Below are positions 7,421-14,792 of a stretch of DNA of 22,712 nt, one piece after another; position 1 is the stretch's first letter, and each line of letters begins with the position of its first letter. The translations under genes were made by a program, and so were the position numbers. The stretch comes from an uncultured Lachnospiraceae bacterium. Lineage in GTDB: Bacteria > Bacillota > Clostridia > Lachnospirales > Lachnospiraceae. A model generated the notes under the pieces. It did no database searches and had not been told where the DNA came from. It saw only the letters and a list, made by a program, of their open reading frames with translations. Location: assembly GCA_910579275.1 (NCBI GenBank), contig CAJTTO010000056.1, forward strand, positions 1 through 22,712, given 5' to 3'.

Positions 7421-8981
7421 TGTCTGTCTCAGCCTCCGTCTGACTCTCCGTTTCCGTCTGTTCCTGCGACTGCGCCGTATTTTCCGCGACTGGCGCCGCC
7501 ATGCCGTTTCCCGGCATCGGTATTACCGGCATTCCCTCCTCGAGCGCCATTCCATAAGCGGACGAAGTTACAATCTGCTGGTTTTCTGTCAGCCCGTCTT
7601 TAATCTGAATATACGTCTCTGAAGAAATGCCTGTTTCAATATATTTCTTTGCCAGTATGCCGTTTTCAATCAAATAGCAGAATTCTCCCTGACTGTCCAC
7701 ATTAACCGCCTCTACCGGTGTCTGCAGCACATTTTCTTCTCTCGCCGTCAATATCTTTAGTTTTGCCTCAATTCCCAGAAAAATGTCTTCGTCAGGATTG
7801 TCAATATGTACTCTTGCCGCTACCATCGGCGTGCCGGACGAATTCGCTTCCGCCACATGATTAATCTTGGATACGGTTCCGCTGTACGTCTTTCCCGAAA
7901 TTGTAATTTCTGCCGGCTGTCCTATCGCAAGTGTTTCCAGTGCATATTTGGAAGCCTGAAACTCGACACAGACATTGTCAAAGCTCTCAAGAACCATAAG
8001 CTGTGTGCCTTCCTGCACGGATGCCCCTTCAACGACACTTAGTTCAGACACAACGCCATTAAAACCTGCGACAACACCGTTGAGCGCTTCCTGATACTTC
8101 TTCTCGGCATCCGCGCTTTCCAGCTCCGACTTCTCCTTGTTGAGCTGGTAGCCTGCAAGTTTATTGCCGTTTACAACCGATGACTCTGCTCCTGCCTTTG
8201 TGCTTTTTGCCTCCGCAAGGCGCTCCTGATAATCGGCAAGGTCTTTCTTTGCCTGTGTGAGCATGTCTTCCCATCCATAATCTGTCTTGTAGTCGGAAAG
8301 TAAATTAAGGTCATTATTCAGCTTATTTAGCTCGTTTTGCTTTTCTACTTTTTTGCGCATGAGCATTTCCACATCGGTATCTTCATCCGGCATCTGAAGT
8401 GCAAGGTCATACGCGTTCATTTCTTTCTGGACACTGTATATCTTTGCGTACAAATCGGATTTTTTCAGCGCCGTAATATCCGTTATGCCGTTTGTCAGGT
8501 CATCTATGTATTTTTCATAATTGTCGATTGCCGCTTCACACTCCGCAATTTCCGCTTCCGCCTGCGCCAGTTTCGTCTTCTGCTCGTTGTTGCTCTGTAT
8601 GCTGGAATTGTAATCTGCGGTACTGATTTTTCCCTGCAGCTCACTCTGCTGCTTTGCGTATGCCACTGCTTCTTTGTCAAAGCACAGGAGCACATCCCCT
8701 GCCTTTACCACATCGCCCTTTGTGACTTCAATCGCCTCGATTTTTGCGTTTGCAGGTGCAAAGAAGGTGGTCGCCTCCTCCGCCATTACTTTTCCGCTGA
8801 CGCTTAACTGCGTGTCGATATCGCCTACGGACACTGTCTGTGTATACACAGGAATTCCTGCGCTTGCACCTTTCATGGAATTTTTGACAAACAGCACCAC
8901 CACAAGCACAACCGCTATGGGTACCGCTATCTTAATCCATTTCTTTTTACGTCTGCCTGTCTTTTTGTCTCCCTTACTCAT
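7413..8981 (-). CDS. Membrane-fusion/adaptor subunit of MacAB-like efflux system (HlyD/MacA family)
   Basis: 522 aa. A cationic N-terminus (KKTGRRKKKWIK) precedes one signal-anchor helix (about 17-35). The beta-barrel/lipoyl half (AKIEAIEVTKGDVVKAGDVLLCFD) is followed by a long heptad-rich coiled coil (about 100-300) and the second lipoyl half (GVVAGFNGVVSELSVVEGASVQEG), then a beta-barrel region and a low-complexity Q/E/T tail after about residue 495. In Gram-positives such adaptors form a periplasm-like conduit with the permease. Start: ATG at 8981 has GGAGG 9 nt upstream and overlaps the ATPase stop by 8 nt (ATGAGTAA); ATGs at 8990 and 9011 lack such a site. Coiled coil is long for a monoderm homologue. 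Confidence 0.88.
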   Translation of the reverse strand: MSKGDKKTGRRKKKWIKIAVPIAVVLVVVLFVKNSMKGASAGIPVYTQTVSVGDIDTQLSVSGKVMAEEATTFFAPANAKIEAIEVTKGDVVKAGDVLLCFDKEAVAYAKQQSELQGKISTADYNSSIQSNNEQKTKLAQAEAEIAECEAAIDNYEKYIDDLTNGITDITALKKSDLYAKIYSVQKEMNAYDLALQMPDEDTDVEMLMRKKVEKQNELNKLNNDLNLLSDYKTDYGWEDMLTQAKKDLADYQERLAEAKSTKAGAESSVVNGNKLAGYQLNKEKSELESADAEKKYQEALNGVVAGFNGVVSELSVVEGASVQEGTQLMVLESFDNVCVEFQASKYALETLAIGQPAEITISGKTYSGTVSKINHVAEANSSGTPMVAARVHIDNPDEDIFLGIEAKLKILTAREENVLQTPVEAVNVDSQGEFCYLIENGILAKKYIETGISSETYIQIKDGLTENQQIVTSSAYGMALEEGMPVIPMPGNGMAAPVAENTAQSQEQTETESQTEAETDNG

Positions 8982-9717
8982 TGTCTGCATCCTCCATAAC
9001 TTTTTCCTCATTTATGCTATTCGCACGGCCTCGCATCCCGCTGTCTGATACGATTTTGCCGTCACGGATTTTGATAACCCTGTCCGCCTGTTCCGCTATC
9101 TCATTGTCATGCGTTATCAGGATGACAGTTCTGCCCTCGCCGTGAAGCTCACGCAGTATCTGCATTATCTCCTTTGTTGAATTGGAGTCTAGATTCCCCG
9201 TAGGTTCATCCGCCAGTATAATCGGCGGAGCCTGCGCGATGGCTCTTGCGATTGCCACTCGCTGCTGCTGACCGCCGGACATCTCTGCCGGCTTGTGGTC
9301 AAGCCTGTGCGCAAGCCCTACTTTCTCGAGTGCCTTCAGTGCGAGCTGTTCACGCTCTTTTTTGCCGACACCGCGGTAAATCAGCGGAAGTGTGACATTC
9401 TCTACTGCCGTGAGATTCTGTATCAGGTTAAACCCCTGAAAAATAAAGCCGATTTCCCTGTTTCTTACGTCCGAGAGTTCGTCATCTACCATATCCGACA
9501 CATCCGTGCCGTGCAGCATGTATGTGCCCTCTGTCGGCACGTCAAGACAGCCAAGCATGTTCATAAGCGTGGACTTTCCGGAACCGGAATGGCCTATAAT
9601 TGCGACAAATTCCTTCTCGCAGATTGTAAGATCCACACCGTCAAGCGCGCGGACTTCATTTTCACCGGGATTATAAATCTTTCTCATATTCCTGATTTCT
9701 ATTAATGTATTATCCAT
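8974..9717 (-). CDS. ABC transporter ATP-binding protein, MacB/LolD type
   Basis: 247 aa. Walker A GHSGSGKST (about 42-50), Q-loop FIFQGFNLIQNLTAVENV, signature MSGGQQQRVAIARA, Walker B IILADEPTGNLDS, and switch His in LITHDNEIA. All catalytic residues are present. The C-terminal 20 residues are an acidic extension. It powers the permease at 6173-7420. Start ATG at 9717, with AGGAG close upstream (3-nt gap). First gene of the three-gene operon, transcribed from the promoters at 9813-9841 and 9904-9933. Confidence 0.93.
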   Translation of the reverse strand: MDNTLIEIRNMRKIYNPGENEVRALDGVDLTICEKEFVAIIGHSGSGKSTLMNMLGCLDVPTEGTYMLHGTDVSDMVDDELSDVRNREIGFIFQGFNLIQNLTAVENVTLPLIYRGVGKKEREQLALKALEKVGLAHRLDHKPAEMSGGQQQRVAIARAIAQAPPIILADEPTGNLDSNSTKEIMQILRELHGEGRTVILITHDNEIAEQADRVIKIRDGKIVSDSGMRGRANSINEEKVMEDADNE

Positions 9718-9812
9718 TGTCTCCTATTCCTCACATTTATTCTTCACTTGATATTGGTTCTGAATGTCGACGTTTCCCAATTTCATTTTGGGGTTTCCCC
9801 CTCTGATGTCCT

Positions 9813-9841
9813 ATCATATCACTGTTGCTTAATTTTGTCTT
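9813..9841 (-). promoter_or_regulatory. Proximal promoter of the efflux operon
   Basis: Minus strand AAGACA (9841-9836), 17-nt spacer, TATGAT (9818-9813). The weak -35 element together with the phased TTAA repeats overlapping and upstream of it (9829-9866) suggests an activator-dependent promoter. Predicted leader about 85-90 nt, containing the small palindrome GGGGAAACCCC (9790-9800). Confidence 0.55.
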
Positions 9842-9866
9842 TAACATTTTCTTAATTTTACATTAA
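9829..9866. repeat. Four TTAA-centred direct repeats with 12/11/11-nt spacing
   Basis: TTAA starts at 9829, 9841, 9852 and 9863. Two of the units share the identical 9-mer CTTAATTTT (9828-9836 and 9851-9859); the others are TTTAACATT and ATTAATTTG. An 11-nt period is the usual half-site spacing for OmpR/PhoB-family response regulators. The array overlaps the -35 of the proximal promoter. The DNA is AT-rich, so chance is not excluded. Confidence 0.5.
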
Positions 9867-9903
9867 TTTGCATTTCCTAAAAATTGCATAAACAGATGCA
9901 TCG

Positions 9904-9933
9904 ATTATACACTTTTTATAAATTTTCTGTAAA
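9904..9933 (-). promoter_or_regulatory. Distal promoter of the efflux operon
   Basis: Minus strand TTTACA (9933-9928), 18-nt spacer, TATAAT (9909-9904). It lies upstream of the TTAA array. The remainder of 9718-10021 (304 bp) is AT-rich and holds these promoters, the repeat array and the terminator of the preceding gene; I see no other gene there. Confidence 0.6.
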
Positions 9934-9976
9934 GTTTTTGGTAATAAAAATATAATAAATTATAATACATCGGCAT

Positions 9977-10006
9977 AAAAAAACATTCCTGTTTTCACAA
10001 GAATGT
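9977..10006 (-). terminator. Rho-independent terminator of the tex/AAA+ transcript
   Basis: Minus-strand stem ACATTCTTGT (10006-9997), loop GAAA (9996-9993), ACAGGAATGT (9992-9983) with one G-U pair, followed by a run of seven T (9983-9977). It lies 16 nt after the AAA+ stop codon. Confidence 0.9.
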
Positions 10007-10021
10007 CTTTCTTTTCGTTCT

Positions 10022-12055
10022 TTAGCGTCTGTTTTCCATAAGATACCCGTATTCACCCCAGATATCTTTTGTGACTGTACGTTCCATTTTCTCATACTCG
10101 GCGCGGACTGCCGTCAGAATATGTTCCATACACAGGATTTTTCCCTGATGTACTGCCATCACACAGGCTACATAGACTACATTTTTTATCATTCCGCCTG
10201 TAAAGTCAAACTGGCGTGCAAGAAAATCCAGATCCAGTTCCTCCCGCGGCAGTTCCGGCGGCAGGCAGCTCTCCCAGATGCTTTTGCGTATTCCGGCATC
10301 GGGCGGCTGGTATTTCAGGACATATTTCATCCTGCGCAGAAATGCCTTGTCGATATTATTATAGAAGTTTGTGGAAAGAACCACAACACCGTCAAACTGC
10401 TCAATCCGCTGTAAAATATAAGACACTTCCATGTTGGCATATCTGTCTTTCCCTTCCGTCACCTCCCCGCGTTTTCCAAACAGCGCGTCCGCTTCGTCAA
10501 AAAAAAGCACTGGTTTTGCTTTTGCCGCAAACGCAAAAATCTGCTCCAGATGTTTCTCCGTCTCACCGATGTACTTGTCAAGCACATGTGACAAATCCAC
10601 CTGATAAAGCGGTATTCCCAGCTCTTTTGCAAGCACATGCGCAGTCATGGTCTTGCCTGTTCCCGGAGGTCCGGAAAGTAGGACTGTCACTGCCCGTCCA
10701 TAGGGATATTGTCTTTTCAGGTTCCACTCCTCGAAAATTTTATACCCGTCTGTCACACTGCTGCATACCTGCCCCAGAAGCGCTTTCATGTGTTGTGGCA
10801 GTTTCAGGTCTGCAAATCCGACGGCAGGGTACAAAATCTGTCCCAGCACCTTTTCCTGACTTTGGTACAAAACAGCATCACATATGCGCGCAAAATGCTC
10901 CGGATCCTTTTCTCCCATGCAGCGCCACTGCTCCACTGCATCTGCTATTTCACTTGCGGAAAGACAATAACGGACTGAATGATATGCACAGTCCAGCGGT
11001 ATCTGATACCTTTCGGCAAATCCATGAAACATAATCTCCCGCTCTTCTCTTGTCGTTTCACAGAATTCAAGCGTGCGCACCCGATATTTTCTGTCCGACG
11101 TCAGATGCATGCCCGTCTCAGTGCATAAAATAACAGAACAATCCGCTTCAAGAAACGGGTGAACTGCTGTCGTCTCAAAGCCTGTTCCTGTTATCTGGTA
11201 TTGCGACAGCAGCGATGAAGTAATGCCATAAATACATACCAATGCTCCATAGAGAAAGGCAGTATGTACCAGTTTTCCCCAAAAGCGCCCCGTGTCTTCC
11301 CCAAAAGGATTTTCACACTTTGCCAAATCCACAAGCAGTATACCCTTTCCCAATTGGCGCGCAATATGTTTCGCAAGAAAACGGCGGCCGCCTTTTCCCG
11401 ACAATGTCAAAATTCTTGCATCAGACGCTGTATCCTTAAGCCATTCTGCCCCTATCTGCGCCATGTCCTGTCTGATAAGCATGGGCGCAAGTGCATCATC
11501 GCATCCGACCCATTCCGCTTCCCCGAAAAAAGCCTTGTCCGGCCGCTCGATCCCTGACAAGTAGGACAACAGCACGTCATCCCCTTCAACCGCCGCGTAA
11601 GGAAGCGGACTTTTTTTCTGATCCACCCAGCAAGCTTTACGTATTTGGCACAGCCACCGCACCATATCCGTGTAATTTCCGTATGTAACCCCCTCCATCT
11701 CGGCTGCAAGCTGCAGGGTCACAGCATTGCCTGTGTAATAATTTAAGTATGCGGCAAACTCCGGCACATACATAACGGCAATGCATAGGTCAAGTACATT
11801 GCATAGAATAGCAGTTTCAAGTTCGTCCCCCTTGTCCTGTCGGCTCATGCCGTTCATTCGGGAAACCAGCCTGTAATAGCGCCGTGCCTGTACTCCGTTG
11901 TCCTGCTGCCACTGTTCGAGCGTCTCCTCGGTCAGCCGCCCAGTCAGTACGCGCAGATGCGGAAACCGCTCCAAGCTTTCTGTGCGCCCTGTCTCCTGCA
12001 TGTACATATACGTTTTTAAAATAATGCGGTATATTGCTGTCTCGAGAAAATCCAT
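10022..12055 (-). CDS. Two-module AAA+ ATPase, of the type linked to contractile injection systems (orphan here)
   Basis: About 677 aa. The C-terminal module is a full AAA+ domain: Walker A GPPGTGKT (about 461-468), the pore-side phrase KYIGETEKHLEQIF, Walker B FFDEADALFGKR (about 522-533), RYANMEVSYILQRIE, sensor-1 VVVLSTNFYNNID, and arginine fingers in FLRRMKYV. Upstream (about 215-235) LSGKGGRRFLAKHIARQ looks like a degenerate P-loop, so there may be an inactive first AAA-like module. This architecture and the wording of the second domain match Afp15/PVC15-type ATPases of extracellular contractile injection systems and Bacillus YjoB-like proteins (family knowledge). No sheath, tube or spike gene is in the window. 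Start: ATG at 12055, 9 nt after AGGG; a TTG at 12076 is weaker. It follows tex by 21 nt and shares its terminator. Actual client unknown. Confidence 0.85.
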   Translation of the reverse strand: MDFLETAIYRIILKTYMYMQETGRTESLERFPHLRVLTGRLTEETLEQWQQDNGVQARRYYRLVSRMNGMSRQDKGDELETAILCNVLDLCIAVMYVPEFAAYLNYYTGNAVTLQLAAEMEGVTYGNYTDMVRWLCQIRKACWVDQKKSPLPYAAVEGDDVLLSYLSGIERPDKAFFGEAEWVGCDDALAPMLIRQDMAQIGAEWLKDTASDARILTLSGKGGRRFLAKHIARQLGKGILLVDLAKCENPFGEDTGRFWGKLVHTAFLYGALVCIYGITSSLLSQYQITGTGFETTAVHPFLEADCSVILCTETGMHLTSDRKYRVRTLEFCETTREEREIMFHGFAERYQIPLDCAYHSVRYCLSASEIADAVEQWRCMGEKDPEHFARICDAVLYQSQEKVLGQILYPAVGFADLKLPQHMKALLGQVCSSVTDGYKIFEEWNLKRQYPYGRAVTVLLSGPPGTGKTMTAHVLAKELGIPLYQVDLSHVLDKYIGETEKHLEQIFAFAAKAKPVLFFDEADALFGKRGEVTEGKDRYANMEVSYILQRIEQFDGVVVLSTNFYNNIDKAFLRRMKYVLKYQPPDAGIRKSIWESCLPPELPREELDLDFLARQFDFTGGMIKNVVYVACVMAVHQGKILCMEHILTAVRAEYEKMERTVTKDIWGEYGYLMENRR

Positions 12056-12076
12056 CTTTTCCAACCCTATTTCCAA

Positions 12077-14434
12077 TTATTTCGCCTTACTGTCCTTATC
12101 CAGCCGCATAGTCAGGGAAATCCGTTTCTTTGCCAGATCCACATCCAGCACTTTGACATCCACAATGTCGCCGACGCTGACTGCCTCAAGCGGGTGTTTG
12201 ATAAACTTTTCCGTAATCTGGGAAATGTGCACCAGTCCGTCCTGATGAACACCGATGTCCACAAAAACACCGAAATCAATAACATTGCGAACCGTTCCCT
12301 TCAAAATCATATCGGGCTTTAAATCTTTCATCTCAAGGACATCGCTGCGCAATATCGGTTTTGGCATATTTTCACGCGGATCCCGCGCAGGCTTTTCAAG
12401 CTCTTTTAAGATATCCGTAAGTGTAATCTCGCCAATCCCAAGTTCCTCTGCCATCTTCTTCTTGTCCCTGACACGTTTCTCCAGACCGCCTGCTGCCTGC
12501 GGTGCGGTGGCTTCGTTTTTGCTGTCTTGGGACTGCGGTGCATCAAGCGCCGCGCCGCCCATGGCTGCCGCAAGCGCTTTTCCCATTGCCGTATTGGTAT
12601 TTTTGATGACTATGTTCTGTTTTTTATTATTCTTTTTCTTGTTTTCCTGTTTTGGCGCCTTTACCGTCTTTGCCGATGCCGCATTTTTCTGGATTTCCTT
12701 TAAGTCTTCCATGGAAATACCAAGTTTTTCCAAAAGCTTGAGCGCCGCGTCGTATGATTCGGGATGTACGCTTGTCGCGTCGAGCGGATTCTCGCCGTCA
12801 AGGATGCGCATGAAGCCTGCGCACTGCTCAAATGCCTTAGGTCCCAGCTTCGCTACCTTAAGCAGCTGTTTTCTGTTGTTGAAACGTCCGTTTGTCTCCC
12901 TGTAATCCACGATATTTTTGGCGATTGTCTTGTTAATTCCCGAAATATACTCGAGCAGCGAGGCTGACGCCGTGTTCAAGTCCACGCCCACTTTGTTGAC
13001 GGAATCCTCCACGACTCCGTTGAGGGCTTCACTGAGTTTTTTCTGGTTCATGTCGTGCTGGTACTGCCCTACCCCGATGGACTTGGGGTCGATTTTTACC
13101 AGCTCCGCAAGCGGATCCTGCAGACGCCTTGCAATAGACGCAGCGCTTCTTTGTCCCACGTCAAAATTGGGAAACTCCTCGGTCGCCAGCTTGCTTGCCG
13201 AGTAGACAGAGGCGCCCGCTTCATTTACAATGACATACTGCACTGGTGTGTCAAGCTCCTTGATCAAATCCACAATAACCTGTTCCGACTCGCGTGATGC
13301 CGTTCCGTTTCCAACGGAAATCAAGCTTACATTGTACTTGCTGATAAGTTTCTTTAACTCTTTTTTGGATTCTTCTACTTTATTCTGGGGCGCTGTCGGG
13401 TAGATGACTTTTGTGTCAAGCACTTTTCCCGTGGCATCCACGACGGCAAGCTTACATCCTGTACGGAATGCAGGATCCCAGCCAAGAACTACTTTTCCGG
13501 CAATTGGCGGCTGCATCAGCAGCTGCTCCAAATTTTTGCCAAACACAGTGATTGCCCCGTCCTCCGCTTTCTCTGTCAGCTCATTTCGGATATCCCGCTC
13601 AATCGCAGGCGCTATCAGCCTGTTGTAGCTGTCCGCAATTGTCTCCTGCAAAGCAGGCGTGGTGTTTTCGTTGTCCTGTGTAATTAATTTCTTTTCCAGA
13701 AAGCGGATGATGCGCTCTGTGGGAGCTTCTATCTTGACCGTAAGAATCTTTTCATTCTCTCCCCTGTTGAGTGCGAGAACCCTGTGCCCCGCAACCTTGC
13801 TTACAGGCTCTTCAAAATCATAGTACATCTCGTAGACACTCTGTGCCTTTTCGTCCTTCGCCGTGCTTGTAATCCTGCCCTCCTCGAACGTTGCCTGACG
13901 GATATAGGAGCGGTAATCTGCCTCGTCCGATATCATTTCGGCTATAATGTCCATGGCTCCCTGAAGCGCTTCTTTTACATTCTTTACTCCCTTTTCCTCG
14001 CTCACATAAGGTTCTGCCTCCTCTATCAGGGATTTCTCCGTTTCCTGCGCTAGGATAATATCTGCAAGTCCGTCAAGACCTTTCTCCTTTGCTACACTGG
14101 CACGCGTTTTTCTCTTTGGCCTGTAGGGAAGATACAGGTCGTCAACTGCTACCATTGTCTCGGCGGCGAGAATTTTTTCCTTTAACTCCTCTGTCAGCTT
14201 GCCCTGCTCCTCAATGCTTCCGAGAACCTGTTCCTTTTTCTCCTCCAGATTCCTAAGATAGCCAAGTCTTTCATTCAGATTTCTCAACACTTCGTCGTTT
14301 AACGAGCCTGTGACTTCCTTTCGGTATCTGGAGATGAACGGGATGGTATTTCCCTCATCTATCAGCTTTACGGCAGCTTCAACCTGCCACTTTTCAACGT
14401 TTAATTCTTCTTTTAGCTTTAAAATAATGTCCAT
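12077..14434 (-). CDS. tex: Tex-family S1 RNA-binding transcription accessory protein
   Basis: 785 aa. In order: N-terminal helical Tex domain (1-190), the YqgF/RNase H-like domain starting VVLGWDPAFRTGCKLAVVDA (about 316-440), helix-hairpin-helix region (GVDLNTASASLLEYISGI through LGPKAFEQCAGF, about 482-540), and a C-terminal S1 domain (LKGTVRNVIDFGVFVDIG, about 711-777). Tex binds nucleic acids and is linked to transcription and RNA metabolism. Between HhH and S1 there is a low-complexity lysine/alanine insert (about 586-658). Start ATG at 14434 with GAGGA 11 nt upstream. Its promoter is at 14678-14706, giving a leader near 240 nt. Second gene of the transcript is the AAA+ ATPase. Confidence 0.95.
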   Translation of the reverse strand: MDIILKLKEELNVEKWQVEAAVKLIDEGNTIPFISRYRKEVTGSLNDEVLRNLNERLGYLRNLEEKKEQVLGSIEEQGKLTEELKEKILAAETMVAVDDLYLPYRPKRKTRASVAKEKGLDGLADIILAQETEKSLIEEAEPYVSEEKGVKNVKEALQGAMDIIAEMISDEADYRSYIRQATFEEGRITSTAKDEKAQSVYEMYYDFEEPVSKVAGHRVLALNRGENEKILTVKIEAPTERIIRFLEKKLITQDNENTTPALQETIADSYNRLIAPAIERDIRNELTEKAEDGAITVFGKNLEQLLMQPPIAGKVVLGWDPAFRTGCKLAVVDATGKVLDTKVIYPTAPQNKVEESKKELKKLISKYNVSLISVGNGTASRESEQVIVDLIKELDTPVQYVIVNEAGASVYSASKLATEEFPNFDVGQRSAASIARRLQDPLAELVKIDPKSIGVGQYQHDMNQKKLSEALNGVVEDSVNKVGVDLNTASASLLEYISGINKTIAKNIVDYRETNGRFNNRKQLLKVAKLGPKAFEQCAGFMRILDGENPLDATSVHPESYDAALKLLEKLGISMEDLKEIQKNAASAKTVKAPKQENKKKNNKKQNIVIKNTNTAMGKALAAAMGGAALDAPQSQDSKNEATAPQAAGGLEKRVRDKKKMAEELGIGEITLTDILKELEKPARDPRENMPKPILRSDVLEMKDLKPDMILKGTVRNVIDFGVFVDIGVHQDGLVHISQITEKFIKHPLEAVSVGDIVDVKVLDVDLAKKRISLTMRLDKDSKAK

Positions 14435-14567
14435 CGTTATACATTTCCTCTTTAATTTTTTCTATGCCGGCGGAACATGTCCCCAGCCACAACACTGCTG
14501 CCTAAACACTTGACAGCAATAGCAGCATTATATATTACTCTTCAGACGTCCACCAAAGTAGTGGGAA

Positions 14568-14621
14568 TCATGCGCCAAAATGCTCGCCTTTTAGCATTTT
14601 GTGTGCAAAATCCGTTATCAT
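14568..14621 (-). CDS. Possible 17-aa leader peptide upstream of tex
   Basis: Within the long tex leader, an ATG at 14621 preceded by GAGGTG (3-nt gap) opens a 17-codon frame reading MITDFAHKMLKGEHFGA and stopping at 14568. It overlaps a 9-bp inverted repeat (14576-14584 with 14593-14601, 8-nt loop). I cannot tell a real peptide from a structured untranslated RNA; no homologue is known to me. Confidence 0.25.
   Translation of the reverse strand: MITDFAHKMLKGEHFGA
14576..14601 (-). repeat. 9-bp inverted repeat in the tex leader
   Basis: CAAAATGCT (14576-14584), 8-nt loop, AGCATTTTG (14593-14601). Perfect stem. It lies in the stretch 14435-14792 (358 bp) that otherwise holds only divergent promoters, a GC-rich part near tex (14462-14520) capable of more pairing, and the possible leader peptide. 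No T-run follows, so a terminator is unlikely. Confidence 0.6.
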
Positions 14622-14677
14622 TCGCACCTCAATAGCTTGTATGCCGATAAAAACTGGCGTGGGTGTGAATTGTAACC

Positions 14678-14706
14678 ATTATATTATAAAGCGCGCCTGT
14701 GTTCAA
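14678..14706 (-). promoter_or_regulatory. Promoter of tex and the AAA+ gene
   Basis: Minus strand TTGAAC (14706-14701), 17-nt spacer, TATAAT (14683-14678). Near-consensus. It is back-to-back with the plus-strand promoter at 14716-14744, the two -35 elements being only 9 bp apart. Confidence 0.8.
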
Positions 14707-14715
14707 GAAATTTTA

Positions 14716-14744
14716 TTGTTTTCTTCTGTCAAACATGTTACAAT
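14716..14744 (+). promoter_or_regulatory. Promoter of the DUF975-like gene
   Basis: TTGTTT (14716-14721), 17-nt spacer, TACAAT (14739-14744). Predicted leader about 40 nt to the ATG at 14793. Confidence 0.6.
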
Positions 14745-14792
14745 AAGCTTTATTATCACATTAATTTTAAGAAAGGATATCATTGTATAATC

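Noticed and set aside
10216..11034. 272-codon plus-strand frame opposite the AAA+ gene
   Set aside because: Pro/Ser/Arg/Cys-rich shadow of a well-supported gene on the other strand, without a ribosome-binding site.
12255..12905. 216-codon plus-strand frame opposite tex
   Set aside because: Phe/Ser-rich antisense translation of the lysine-rich Tex linker region; no independent support.
14462..14560. Cyclic-lactone-type autoinducer peptide in the tex leader (frame reading AAIAVKCLGSSVVAGD)
   Set aside because: The frame has no start codon or ribosome-binding site and lacks the family's C-terminal proline pattern.
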